DNA of 17,362 nt from JBMZCV01 sp049613665 (GCA_049613665.1 JBMZCV010000115.1:1-17362); one strand, 5' to 3'. Numbered from the stretch's first letter, positions 1-7,703 are shown. Notes: generated by a model from the letters alone, not told the origin. Numbers and translations are program-made.

Positions 1-120
1 TTTTTTTTGTGCGAAAAGGCGTTAAGATTTTTAAACAGTCTTGACTTTTTTTGGTCAAGCAAAAAAATGAACAACAGCCGAAAAGCGGACTACCTGAAAG
101 ACATAAGGGCAAAACTATAG
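1..120 (+). CDS. possible C-terminal end of a truncated gene
   Basis: Frame 1 is open from the first base of the window to a TAG at 118-120, about 39 codons. The other two forward frames close within about 45 bases. The translation ends in a charged stretch, NNSRKADYLKDIRAKL, that looks like an ordinary protein C-terminus. In 30% G+C sequence a run of this length can occur by chance in a few percent of frames, so this is only a candidate for the tail of a gene starting outside the window. No family is recognised. A short inverted repeat (CTTGAC at 40-45, GTCAAG at 54-59) lies inside the frame. Confidence 0.25.
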   Translation, partial: FFLCEKALRFLNSLDFFWSSKKMNNSRKADYLKDIRAKL

Positions 121-189
121 AATGTTTTTTTAAATATGCAAAATGATTATTAAATAAATTTTGTCACAGTAGTTTCAAAGCAGAAATTG

Positions 190-278
190 CTGTACAAACG
201 GTCGATTTGTTGCTAACGCATTGATGTTCAGCGTGTTAGCTTCAACGAGATGTATATTTGTTTTTGTCAGACTACTTA
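190..278 (-). repeat. dispersed palindromic element, subtype 1, copy 1
   Basis: On the minus strand this reads TAAGTAGTCTGACAAAAA, then a CATCTCGTTGAAGC arm, the hairpin GCTAACACGCTGA/TCAATGCGTTAGC (212-240 on the plus strand), and AACAAATCGACCGTTTG. It closely matches the full copy at 17184-17288 except for the last 20 or so bases, which have diverged. On the plus strand it contains TATATTTG at 253-260, pointing at the WbqC gene. Confidence 0.8.
253..260 (+). promoter_or_regulatory. candidate -7 box (TATATTTG) inside the repeat, facing wbqC
   Basis: TATATTTG matches the Bacteroidota -7 consensus TAnnTTTG. It lies in repeat copy 1 and reads towards the WbqC operon. Transcription would begin near 266. 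No convincing -33 TTTG was found at the usual spacing, so this is a motif match only. Confidence 0.35.
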
Positions 279-495
279 TTATTTATATTTATATGTCTTT
301 TTAGCTTAAATGTAAATAAATTTTGGTAGTTTTAAGGCGGTGCTACTTGACTACTTTTTTAATGTTACTAAGTTAATGTCTTTTTTAATGAACACTTTGA
401 TTTTGATTTTTTATCTAAAAAAAGAGCAAATTGACCATTTATATAATATAGTATTTGGCACTTACATTCTTGAATTTTTTTATAAACTAGCTATT

Positions 496-1215
496 TTGAA
501 ACAAAAAACTATTTTCGTTTGTCAATCCAATTATATGCCATGGAAAGGCTATTTTGATGCTATTAATATGGCTGACGAATTTGTGTTATATGATGAATGT
601 CAATATACGAAAAATGATTGGCGAAATCGAAATAGAATAAAAACTCGAAATGGAAGCTTGTGGCTAAGTGTGCCGATAAGACATAACAAGTTGTCGCAAC
701 GCATTTTGGACACTAAAATTAGCCATACGCATTGGCAACGAAAGCATTGGCAAAGCATTCAGCAAAACTATCGAAAAGCTCCATATTTCAAAAATTATGC
801 TGCTATGTTTGAGGCTTTATATCGTGATAAAAAATGGATTTTTTTGAGTGAGCTAAATGTCGCTTTCTTACAAGCGATATGTAATATTTTACATATCGAA
901 ACGCCTATTACTTATTCGCACAACTACGATTTGAAAGGCAATAAAAGCGAGCGTTTGGTTGATTTGTGCTGTCAGTTGGAAGCCACAACGTATTTAAGCG
1001 GCCCGACAGCTAAAGGATATTTGCAAGAAAAGGATTTTGAGGCAGCAAACGTTGAAGTGCAATATATGAATTATGACAATTATCCTGTTTATCACCAGCA
1101 ATTTTCGCCTTTTGAACACCATGTGAGCGTTTTAGATTTGATTTTCAATGAAGGGGAACATGCCAAAAAATATATGAAAAGCTTTGTAGATGAAAAAATA
1201 TCAATTTATTCTTGA
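496..1215 (+). CDS. WbqC-family protein
   Basis: This 239-residue protein belongs to the WbqC family, which is found in polysaccharide biosynthesis loci and has no firmly established reaction. The family's N-terminal signature is clear: QSNYMPWKGYFD, then AD.F.LYDECQYTK and DWRNRN.I, followed by the WLSVPI strand, and later TYLSGP..K.YL. The frame stays open upstream to a GTG at 340. However, family members begin a few residues before the Q.NY.PW motif, and the 340-495 translation is AT-driven and matches nothing recognisable. The TTG at 496 (reading MKQKTIFVCQSNY) therefore fits best, giving a normal family length; a start at 340 would add 52 residues. No Shine-Dalgarno is visible. Its 3' end overlaps the next gene by 26 bases, which implies co-transcription and probably coupled translation. 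The family call is secure; the start is not. Confidence 0.88.
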   Translation: MKQKTIFVCQSNYMPWKGYFDAINMADEFVLYDECQYTKNDWRNRNRIKTRNGSLWLSVPIRHNKLSQRILDTKISHTHWQRKHWQSIQQNYRKAPYFKNYAAMFEALYRDKKWIFLSELNVAFLQAICNILHIETPITYSHNYDLKGNKSERLVDLCCQLEATTYLSGPTAKGYLQEKDFEAANVEVQYMNYDNYPVYHQQFSPFEHHVSVLDLIFNEGEHAKKYMKSFVDEKISIYS

Positions 1216-2185
1216 AAACCGTGCTAGTCTTATTTTGTATCGTTTCTTAATGGTTAATAAAAATCTTTTTGAAGCTAAAACTTTTCTATTGCCTGCCAAT
1301 ATTTGCCCAATTGTAGTTTGTACATTTTTTAAAGCCAATCAAAAAATAGAACTGCTCGATATTTCGCCCAAAACGCTTTGCATAGACGAAGAAATGATTA
1401 AAAAAAAGCTGGCTAAAAATGCCGAAAACTATGCAGGAGGTTTGTTTAACTATACCTACGGCAATACGCTTTGTTTCAATGAGTTTTTCGCTTTTCTGAA
1501 AAAAAAATATCCGAATTTTGTGTTGATAGAAGACCGTTGTTTGTGTCGTCCAGATATTTTTTTGACTTTCAGTAAAAAATATATATATAGCGATTTAGTT
1601 TTATTTAGTACAGGAAAACGAAAATTTTTAGAAATAGAAGAGGAGGGAGGTTTTGCATTTTTGCATAAAAAATACGAATATCGCACCGATTTATTGAATG
1701 AAAAATATAAAAAAGTAGCTGATATTTTTTTGCAAAAAGCATGGAAAAAAGAAAACTCAAATTTAGAAGTTTTGAGCCAAAAATTGCAATGGCTAAATAT
1801 GAATGCGTTGACTATTTCGGAAAAAGAATATCGCAAAAAAGTAGCTGAAAAACTACCTTTTTGCGAAGCTCATAAAGAAAAAATCAACAATATTTATTAT
1901 TCCTATTTGCCAAAAGAAAACATCTTATCAGATACTTTTCAGCAATGGCGTTTTCAAATTTTAGTACCAAAAAAAGATGCTTTGCTACAAAAAATCTTTG
2001 AAAGCGACTTATTTGCAAGCTCACATTATCGAAGTCTGTCGCTTATTTTAGGATTGAAAAAAAACTTTCCTATCGCTTCTCAATTGCATTCAAAAGTGAT
2101 TAATTTGTTTAATGATTTTTATTTTAGCGAAAAGCAAGCGATAAAAATTTCAGAAATAATTATAGAGCATTTGAACGAAAATTAG
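1190..2185 (+). CDS. divergent DegT/DnrJ/EryC1/StrS-like aminotransferase homologue
   Basis: This 331-residue protein shows the order of landmarks of PLP-dependent sugar aminotransferases of the DegT/DnrJ type: an LPANICPIV segment (residues 34-42) like the cofactor-binding loop; IELLDISPKTLCID (53-66) like the family's D-x-D-x-x-T strand; FNYTYGN (86-92) like the H-x-x-G turn; VLIEDRC (111-117) with the aspartate that holds the pyridine nitrogen; and SDLVLFSTGKRKF (134-146) ahead of EEEGG. The Schiff-base lysine would be K145 or K143. Similarity is weak and the C-terminal half is not recognisable, so it could be a non-catalytic relative. It begins inside the WbqC gene, consistent with a joint role in making or attaching a cell-surface sugar; that role is inferred. 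The gene is lysine- and phenylalanine-rich with long A runs, and more AT-rich than its neighbour. Confidence 0.6.
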   Translation: MKKYQFILENRASLILYRFLMVNKNLFEAKTFLLPANICPIVVCTFFKANQKIELLDISPKTLCIDEEMIKKKLAKNAENYAGGLFNYTYGNTLCFNEFFAFLKKKYPNFVLIEDRCLCRPDIFLTFSKKYIYSDLVLFSTGKRKFLEIEEEGGFAFLHKKYEYRTDLLNEKYKKVADIFLQKAWKKENSNLEVLSQKLQWLNMNALTISEKEYRKKVAEKLPFCEAHKEKINNIYYSYLPKENILSDTFQQWRFQILVPKKDALLQKIFESDLFASSHYRSLSLILGLKKNFPIASQLHSKVINLFNDFYFSEKQAIKISEIIIEHLNEN

Positions 2186-2203
2186 TCTCAATTTTAATGC
2201 CTT

Positions 2204-2248
2204 TGTTGGTGATAACACCAAACAACGGCTAGAGTTGTCGTTTTTTTT
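2204..2248 (+). terminator. intrinsic terminator after the WbqC operon
   Basis: A stem ACAAC (2222-2226) / GTTGT (2234-2238) is followed by CGTTTTTTTT. Just upstream, GTTGGTG-ATAA-CACCAAAC can form a second hairpin whose right arm overlaps ACAAC, so the two stems are alternatives. It sits between convergent genes and would end the plus-strand operon. Confidence 0.55.
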
Positions 2249-2283
2249 GAGGATATAATATTCTATTTCTTTTGATTAACATA

Positions 2284-3363
2284 TTATTCAAAAGGATTGG
2301 AATAAGCCTTATTTTCCATCAAATTATCGTCTGTTAAAGTATGCAAAAAAGCGATAATATCAGCTTTGTTTTCTGCGGTAAGTTGCAAGCCATTTGGCAA
2401 CAAATTGAACTGCAAAAGCGGATGTACTGTTTCTGAATCTTTCACACCTGTATTGTAATGTTCTAGCACCTCGTCCAAAGTCTCAAAACGGCCATCGTGC
2501 ATATAAGGAGCTGTGAGTACGATATTTCGCAGCGATGTCACCTTAAATTTCCCAATATCGCTATTGAAGCCTGTTGTTTCAAAACGCCCTTTGTCCGTAA
2601 TATCTTCAAAAAAATCAAGCCCATTATTCATATATCTATCATTCGTAAAATTCATGCCATTGTGACAATGAAAACACTCGCCGCCTTTCTCTAAAGTAAA
2701 AGGATCAAATTCTTTGAAAAATAATGCTCTTCCACGCTCTTCGCTTTCGCTCAAACTTTCTTCGCCTTTCAAAAAACGGTCATATTTAGCATTCATCGAA
2801 ACGATAGAAAACATAAACTGCTCTAGTGCCAAAGCGATTTTTTCAGACGTAATGTTATCGCTATCAAAAGCTCGAATAAATTGATTGGTATAAGTTTTTT
2901 CGGCTTTCAATTTTGCGACTACATTTTCGAGTGTTTCATCCATTTCCAAAGGGTCTTGAATAGGTAGCAAAGCTTGGTCACGCAATTTCTCTGCTCTTCC
3001 GTCCCAAAAAAAGCCATTATTGTGCCACGCCATATTAAAAACGCTCATAGCTTGTCGCTTACCTTCCTCTTCGGCAACGCCCAAGCTAAACTGACGAATA
3101 TCTGTGAAACCATCTACTTGTAAATGACAGTCGGCACAAGCTTGGCCATTACCACGAGACAATTTTTTTTCGTAAAACAACATTCTGCCCAACTCAACTC
3201 CTGCATTGGTAAGTGTGTTATCTTCTGGCAAATTTGGCGGTGGAAAATGTCCAAAATCAAAGGCATATAAAGTTGGGTCATAAACGGCAACCTCTGTTTC
3301 TGTTTTGTTGCAGCTCGCCACAAAAATGAATAAACAAAGTATAGAGATGATATATTTTTTCAT
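2284..3363 (-). CDS. diheme cytochrome c peroxidase/MauG-family lipoprotein (second in tandem)
   Basis: This 359-residue protein has a lipoprotein signal, with a hydrophobic stretch at residues 5-16 and lipobox VASC at C18, so it is probably anchored in an outer or periplasmic membrane leaflet. Two c-type haem sites, CADCH (C76, C79, H80) and CFHCH (C230, C233, H234), plus PYMHDGRF (M288), define the bacterial diheme cytochrome c peroxidase/MauG family. These reduce H2O2 or carry out radical modification of a partner protein. The motif FFWDGRAEKL...PIQDPLEM (118-141), with the tryptophan between the haems, is intact, as in classical peroxidases. Its ATG overlaps the stop codon of the upstream peroxidase gene by one base (TAATG), so the two are translationally coupled. 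The MbnP-like gene lies further upstream in the same unit. The family is certain; whether it works as a peroxidase or as a modification enzyme is not. Confidence 0.93.
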   Translation of the reverse strand: MKKYIISILCLFIFVASCNKTETEVAVYDPTLYAFDFGHFPPPNLPEDNTLTNAGVELGRMLFYEKKLSRGNGQACADCHLQVDGFTDIRQFSLGVAEEEGKRQAMSVFNMAWHNNGFFWDGRAEKLRDQALLPIQDPLEMDETLENVVAKLKAEKTYTNQFIRAFDSDNITSEKIALALEQFMFSIVSMNAKYDRFLKGEESLSESEERGRALFFKEFDPFTLEKGGECFHCHNGMNFTNDRYMNNGLDFFEDITDKGRFETTGFNSDIGKFKVTSLRNIVLTAPYMHDGRFETLDEVLEHYNTGVKDSETVHPLLQFNLLPNGLQLTAENKADIIAFLHTLTDDNLMENKAYSNPFE

Positions 3364-4409
3364 TATGGCATAAAATTTTTGTTGTTGATGAAATTGTTAT
3401 CTGTTAAACTTTCCAAAAAAGCAATAATAGCTTCTTGTTCCGCTATTGTCAAGTCCAAAGGCTGCAAAATTTCGTTTTTATGAACGTGATTTTTGCCACC
3501 AGAAACATAATGTTCCACAACAGTTTTTAAGTCACTCATAGAACCATCGTGCATATAAGGTGCTGTCAATGAAATGTTACGCAAACTAGGCGTTTTGAAA
3601 AGTGCTATATCATCTTCATTTCCTGTGAGCCGAAAGCGACCAACATCTTCGTAGTTTTCGTACAAACCATTGTTTTCAAAAGCATAATCTGTAAAGTTAA
3701 AGCCAGAATGACAATGACTGCAATTTGTTTTTTCGCTAAAAAAAAGATTCATGCCCATTTTTTCAATTTCATTCAAAGCATTTTCTTGATTTTGAAACGC
3801 AAATTTATCGTAGCGACTATTTCCACTCAATAAGGAACGTTCAAAAGTAGATAAAGCTCTTGTTATCACAAAAGGCGTTGCGGCTTGTTCATAAGCTTCC
3901 ATCGCCATTTGTTGATAGGTTTCATCAGCTTGCAGTTTTTCAGATATTAGCACAATATTGAAATCAAATTCGTTGTGTTCCTGAATCGGAATTAAAATTT
4001 GCATTTCGAGTGTCGGAACGCCGCCTTCTCTTGTAAAATAAGGATGATAAGCTACATTGGCCAAACTTGGTGAGTTGCGAGTGCCTGCCGCATTTTCGAC
4101 ACCGCTGCTAAAAGCCGTAGTATCCGAAAAAGCATAATTTGGCAAGTGACAAGAAGCACAGCTAAGAGACGAATCACGAGAAAGAATAGGGTCATAAAAC
4201 AGCTTTTTTCCAAGTTGCCAGCGTGCTACTGTAAAATTATTTTCGTCAGGGAAAAGAGGAGGAGGGAAGCCGCTCGGAATTTGCAAAATATCTTCAACTG
4301 TCAAATCAAGTGGTTGCTCGATTTTATTTTTTATGCAAGCATTTTGTAGAAAAAAAAGAAAAATGAAAGAAACTAAAAGATAGATAGATTTGTTTTTATT
4401 GGTAAGCAT
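3363..4409 (-). CDS. diheme cytochrome c peroxidase/MauG-family lipoprotein lacking the WDGR motif (first in tandem)
   Basis: This 348-residue protein has a lipoprotein signal ending in LQNAC (C25). Haem sites are CASCH (C84, C87, H88) and CSHCH (C230, C233, H234), with PYMHDGSM (M286) near the end. The overall plan matches the next gene, but the W-D-G-R segment is replaced by YFTREGGVPTLEMQ (about 124-137). The inter-haem tryptophan usual in peroxidases is therefore absent at that site. It lies directly downstream of the MbnP-like gene, as MauG-like MbnH enzymes do in other bacteria. This makes it the better candidate in the pair for modifying that protein, although assignment to the MbnH branch is inference. 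A -7 box (4433-4440) lies in the 87-base gap upstream, so it may have its own promoter as well as read-through. The haem assignments are certain; the partner role is a hypothesis. Confidence 0.93.
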   Translation of the reverse strand: MLTNKNKSIYLLVSFIFLFFLQNACIKNKIEQPLDLTVEDILQIPSGFPPPLFPDENNFTVARWQLGKKLFYDPILSRDSSLSCASCHLPNYAFSDTTAFSSGVENAAGTRNSPSLANVAYHPYFTREGGVPTLEMQILIPIQEHNEFDFNIVLISEKLQADETYQQMAMEAYEQAATPFVITRALSTFERSLLSGNSRYDKFAFQNQENALNEIEKMGMNLFFSEKTNCSHCHSGFNFTDYAFENNGLYENYEDVGRFRLTGNEDDIALFKTPSLRNISLTAPYMHDGSMSDLKTVVEHYVSGGKNHVHKNEILQPLDLTIAEQEAIIAFLESLTDNNFINNKNFMP

Positions 4410-4432
4410 AAGAGAAAAGTTTAAATTTTATG

Positions 4433-4440
4433 CAAAAATA
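4433..4440 (-). promoter_or_regulatory. candidate -7 box for the diheme peroxidase pair
   Basis: The minus strand reads TATTTTTG, a full match to TAnnTTTG, 24 bases before the ATG at 4409. Transcription would start near 4427. No -33 element was found at standard spacing. Confidence 0.45.
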
Positions 4441-4496
4441 TTTTGTTAAATGACAAACTATTTTGTATCTCAAAGTTTCTTTTTTTATAGAAAAAA

Positions 4497-5471
4497 TTAT
4501 TCTAAAACTAGAAGTTTTTTCATAGCTATCATTTTTTCGTTTTCCCAAAGCTGCACAAAATAAGTACCTACATCTTCTAAGTCTAAATGAGCAACTTTTG
4601 CAGTATTCGACAAGTTTTCACTTTGAACAATACGACCTGTAATATCTGTTACTAAAATGTTATAATTAGCTGTGTTTTGCAAATCGAAAGCTACTTGAAT
4701 ATTTTTTGTTGTGCTAGGATTTGGAAAAACTTGGAAACTTTGCGTTACTACATTATCAGCTATTGCAGTACTATTTGTGGCAGGTAGAATAGTAAAAACG
4801 TCAGTTGCAAAACGGTTGCACAAATTAGCCGCATAACCACTTTCACCATGTTCGATGAGACCATTCGAAAAGTCAATATTATCAAAAATGTTCATGTAAT
4901 TTGCTAAAACATTGATAGTCAGGCTGTTATCAGCTTTTGTAGCCTCGCCAGCTATGCTAATATTGTTATAATTTATGTCGCCTAACGCATGAATTTCGTA
5001 AGGAATAATCAAATTACTACCTGCTTTTCCTTCCAAAGCAATAAAACGATAGCCTGCACTCCAGCCCCAGTGCATAGACGGACTTTGCGGAGCAAGAGGA
5101 TGTTGCATCGGAAAAGTTGTTGGGTCAAGATGGTTGTGATCTTGATCAACACCGATAGCATAATTTAAACCTTCTACATTTTCGATGTCAAAACTACCTA
5201 AGCTAAAGTCATTGTCATTGGCGGGATTTACCAAAAGCCATTGGTCTTCGACAGGTGTGATTTGACCGCCATCATGCACAATTTCAATTTCGGAAATATA
5301 ATATTCCAATCTTGTAATATTAAAATCGTAGCCTTGTGAAGCGGTTGAAGTTGTATTAAAATAAAGAGGATTAGCATCTAGTTGATGGTCAAAATGAATA
5401 ATAACTTCATTTTGTGCTATTACGCCTAAACTCACAAAAGAAATAAGAAAAGATAATATTAGTTTTCTCAT
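4497..5471 (-). CDS. MbnP-like copper-binding-family protein with type IX secretion sorting domain
   Basis: This 324-residue protein starts with a Sec signal peptide (cleavage likely after VIAQ, residues 17-20). The domain at about 22-230 matches the MbnP family: I-x-F-D-H (25-29), YYISEIEI (57-64), WLLVN (78-82), IGVDQDHNHLDP (106-117), then MHWGWSAGYRFIALEG (133-148) and the following EIHALGD with H161. MbnP proteins bind copper, and a diheme MauG-like partner converts a tryptophan to kynurenine; W135 and W137 are the obvious candidates here. From FQVFPNP (246-252) onward the tail is a Por/type IX C-terminal sorting domain, with DITGR, YFVQL and a lysine-rich end. This implies export through the outer membrane and surface attachment or release. 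The two diheme peroxidases lie immediately downstream. The whole family fold is present; the copper function is inferred from homology. Confidence 0.88.
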   Translation of the reverse strand: MRKLILSFLISFVSLGVIAQNEVIIHFDHQLDANPLYFNTTSTASQGYDFNITRLEYYISEIEIVHDGGQITPVEDQWLLVNPANDNDFSLGSFDIENVEGLNYAIGVDQDHNHLDPTTFPMQHPLAPQSPSMHWGWSAGYRFIALEGKAGSNLIIPYEIHALGDINYNNISIAGEATKADNSLTINVLANYMNIFDNIDFSNGLIEHGESGYAANLCNRFATDVFTILPATNSTAIADNVVTQSFQVFPNPSTTKNIQVAFDLQNTANYNILVTDITGRIVQSENLSNTAKVAHLDLEDVGTYFVQLWENEKMIAMKKLLVLE

Positions 5472-5522
5472 GTTTTAATTGATTGTTTTAAAGTTGAAAA
5501 AATATGAATTGTTAAACAGTTA

Positions 5523-5610
5523 TTGGTAGCCAGACAAAAATAATTTGACATTTCATTGAAGCTAACTAATGCCTTGATTTTCAATACGTTAGCCATAAAT
5601 TTGCTCCAAT
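5523..5610 (+). repeat. dispersed palindromic element, subtype 1, diverged copy upstream of the MbnP-like gene
   Basis: It reads TGGTAGCCAGACAAAAATAATTTGACATTTCATTGAAGC as its arm (5525 onward), then the hairpin GCTAACTAATG...CGTTAGCC and CATAAATTTGCTC. The 3' terminal hairpin is lost. Its minus strand contains TATTTTTG (5535-5542), pointing at the MbnP-like gene. Confidence 0.65.
5535..5542 (-). promoter_or_regulatory. candidate -7 box within the repeat, upstream of the MbnP-like gene
   Basis: The minus strand TATTTTTG is a full TAnnTTTG match, 63 bases before the ATG at 5471, giving a leader of roughly 57 bases. It is the only such match seen in the 120 bases upstream of the gene. Confidence 0.4.
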
Positions 5611-6271
5611 TTGCCTAAAAGTAAATGGTTTATTTTTTATCTCAAAAGCTCGCATCTAAACAGTTATGCTTATCGTAAAGTTAAACTATATTTCAACAAC
5701 TTCCAATAGTTCCCAAACCACTTTTGGGTAAAATAGAAGACGAAAAGTCTTGAAACAAATGTAAACTAAAAATTAAAGATAGACTTTACATAACTTTGGA
5801 TAAATGTTGCAAAATTTTAGCGAGTGCTAAGTATATCCTATTTGAATAGCAGATTTGAGTTACAAATAATATTTGGTTAGCATCTATTTAGATACAAATA
5901 TCTCATATGTTTGAGTTGAATAAGGAAGGTATTTTTTAGCCAAAATTGCTACTGCTAAACGATTATGAAATAAAAAAATAACTCTAATTATAATGTTTAA
6001 AACGAGATAATGTTTGCTTTGTGTGAATAAAAAATAAAATTTGTGATTTGTTATATATTTTTAGCACAATTATTGTAATCTTACCTATTGAAGTTAGGCT
6101 AGAGTAGTTGTGCTAGAAAAGTAAGCTTGCAAAATTACCAAAAAAAGTGTAAATTTGTTTAATGGTGCATGTTTAACGAATTTACTAAGTTATGTAAATT
6201 AAATGTTTTTTTTTAATATGTTGCTTTATGATTAGGCAATGTAAGTTATCTTTTTCTGACCAACTCATAAG
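5611..6271. other. gene-free AT-rich intergenic stretch
   Basis: No coding frame of convincing length or composition was found on either strand. It holds two small hairpins in a row (CCCAAA/TTTGGG at 5712-5728 and AAGAC/GTCTT at 5737-5751) and a spaced inverted repeat TAGCACAA (6062-6069) / TTGTGCTA (6108-6115). Some of it may be decayed repeat copies, but no alignment is firm. Confidence 0.5.
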
Positions 6272-6323
6272 TAAGCAGTCAGACAAATTTATTCTATAAA
6301 TTGTCTTATTATAGTGCTTAACA
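6272..6323 (+). repeat. dispersed palindromic element, subtype 2, internally deleted copy
   Basis: TAAGCAGTCAGACAAATTT and ATTCTATAAATTG are followed directly by TCTTATTATAGTGCTTAACA. Compared with the copy at 6577-6674, the whole central hairpin is missing. The intact copy has ACAAATTGC and ACAAATCGC at the two junction points, so slippage between them explains the deletion. Confidence 0.7.
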
Positions 6324-6362
6324 TGTATGAAGAGCCTAATTTTTTAAATTAAGTGCCAAATT

Positions 6363-6394
6363 GCTCTTTTATTAAATAGTGCTTAAACCAAGTA
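6363..6394 (+). repeat. dispersed palindromic element, 3'-end fragment
   Basis: CTCTTTTATTAAATAGTGCTT matches the element's 3' arm (CTGTTTATTAAATAGTGCTTGGCACTTA). No 5' half can be aligned beside it. Confidence 0.5.
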
Positions 6395-6576
6395 AGTTTT
6401 CAAAAAATTTATGCTTTGAGTGTGACATTTTGCGATATAATAGGTCAAAAAGCTTCATAATAGCCTAGCTATACCTTTGTTTTTTACCTTGCCTTTCAAA
6501 AAAAAACTTGCTCAAATTTAGTGCGACTAGACCAAGTTAATTACTAGATAGTTTAGTTTTAAAGCGAGTATAAATG

Positions 6577-6674
6577 TAAGTAGTCGAACAAATTTCTTCT
6601 ACAAATTGCGGAAGCTAACATCATAATTTTCAAGGCGTTAGCACAAATCGCTTTATTATAGTGCTTGGCACTTA
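6577..6674 (+). repeat. dispersed palindromic element, subtype 2, full copy
   Basis: This is a 98-bp copy from TAAGTAGTCGAACAAATTTC to AGTGCTTGGCACTTA. The arm is TTCTACAAATTGCGGAAGC. The central hairpin is imperfect: GCTAACATC...AGGCGTTAGC. The terminal AGTGC-TTG-GCACT is self-complementary. It ends 42 bases before the SirB1-like gene. Confidence 0.85.
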
Positions 6675-6716
6675 CTCATCAATATTGTTATCACCAAAAA
6701 AAAATACCTTATTATT

Positions 6717-7637
6717 ATGGTAAAGGATAAGGAATTAGAATTTTTACTTCAACTATTAGATGATCCTGATCCTGCAGTTTATCAACATGTTAGCGATAAA
6801 CTCATTTCATTAGGTGCATCTGTTGTGCCTAGTTTGGAAGATGTGCATCATCAAGCCATCATAACAAATAATGACTTGTTGGAGAAACACGTCGAATATG
6901 TTATAGGTAAAATTGATTTTAACGCACTACTAAAAAAAATAAAAATTTGGCTAGATAATCCTAATCGGGATTTATTGAAAGGCATTATGTTGATTGCGGC
7001 TTATTCGCAACCAGATGTTCGAGTTTTACAACAAGAAGAGCGTATTGAGAGAATAAGACGAGATATTTATTTTCAGTTGAGCATGAGATATTCTCCTTTG
7101 AAAATTGTGTCTATTATCAATCAGGTTTTTTATGATGTATATGAATATGAAACGGCAAAGGTATTAATGGATTTTCATTTTTTTGCCAACTATATGTTAT
7201 CATTTCGCAAAGGTTCGCCAATATTAATGACTATTGTTTATTTGTTGATAGCTCGCAAACTCAATTTGGCAATTTATCCTGTCAATGTCTCATCTAATTT
7301 TTTGCTGGCATACATCAAAAAGCGACAAGAACCAACTTTCGACAATATGTCTTTAGACAATTTTTTAGTCAAAAAAATAGAATTATTTATTGACCCAAGC
7401 AATAAAGGTGCGATTTATAGACCACGAGAAATCAGAACGTTTTTGGAAGAAAAAGGGGTAGGATTGCAAGCCGAAAAATTTGCTTTCTGCACAGATTTGG
7501 ATATTCTAAATTATTTGATAAATGACTTGTGCGAAATATATAAGCAAGGCGAAAAGCTAGAAAAGATAAGTGAGCTAAAACTTATTAATGCTATGATTAC
7601 TTCTAAAATAACACGAAGCATAGATAAATTAGCGTAG
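6717..7637 (+). CDS. SirB1/transglutaminase-like-fold family protein
   Basis: This 306-residue, probably cytoplasmic protein has no signal peptide or membrane helix. The N-terminal 60 residues, starting around LLQLLDDPDPAVYQHV, look like a HEAT-type helical repeat. The central part carries the SirB1 (Transglut_core2) signature: LMDFHFFANYMLSFRKGSPILM (150-171) continuing into IVYLLIARKLNL (173-184), then VSSNFLLAYI (191-200), the counterpart of the family's G-x-P-G-H-F segment, and FIDPSNKGAIY (224-234). This family is widespread; no enzymatic activity is established for it and no Cys-His-Asp triad is visible here. The gene stands alone, follows a full repeat copy and is closed downstream by a two-way terminator. 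A TACCTTTG motif at 6472-6479 is the nearest full -7 match, but it is about 240 bases away. Confidence 0.75.
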   Translation: MVKDKELEFLLQLLDDPDPAVYQHVSDKLISLGASVVPSLEDVHHQAIITNNDLLEKHVEYVIGKIDFNALLKKIKIWLDNPNRDLLKGIMLIAAYSQPDVRVLQQEERIERIRRDIYFQLSMRYSPLKIVSIINQVFYDVYEYETAKVLMDFHFFANYMLSFRKGSPILMTIVYLLIARKLNLAIYPVNVSSNFLLAYIKKRQEPTFDNMSLDNFLVKKIELFIDPSNKGAIYRPREIRTFLEEKGVGLQAEKFAFCTDLDILNYLINDLCEIYKQGEKLEKISELKLINAMITSKITRSIDKLA

Positions 7638-7670
7638 TTTTTTTGTGTTTTCAATAACAAGGAAAAAATT

Positions 7671-7703
7671 AGACGTGACAGATTTTTAAAATCTATCACG
7701 TCT
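7671..7703. terminator. bidirectional hairpin terminator
   Basis: AGACGTGACAGATTTT pairs with AAAATCTATCACGTCT, sixteen positions with one mismatch, nearly without a loop. It lies between two converging genes. On the minus strand it is followed by TAATTTTTT, and on the plus strand a T7 run lies 9 bases downstream. Confidence 0.8.

Noticed and set aside
40..59. Hairpin CTTGAC/GTCAAG as a terminator
   Set aside because: It is followed on the plus strand by an A run rather than T, and lies inside the frame that may be coding.
340..495. N-terminal extension of the WbqC frame
   Set aside because: The translation is Phe/Leu/Tyr-rich from AT-rich DNA, lies outside the family domain, and starts at a GTG without a binding site.
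1456..1836. 126-residue minus-strand frame inside the aminotransferase-like gene
   Set aside because: It is rich in Phe, Ser and Lys, as expected for the reverse of an A-rich gene, and has no recognisable motif.
6062..6115. Inverted repeat TAGCACAA/TTGTGCTA as a structured RNA or operator
   Set aside because: Only 8 bp with a 38-base loop in very AT-rich DNA; it has no partner copy and no nearby gene start.
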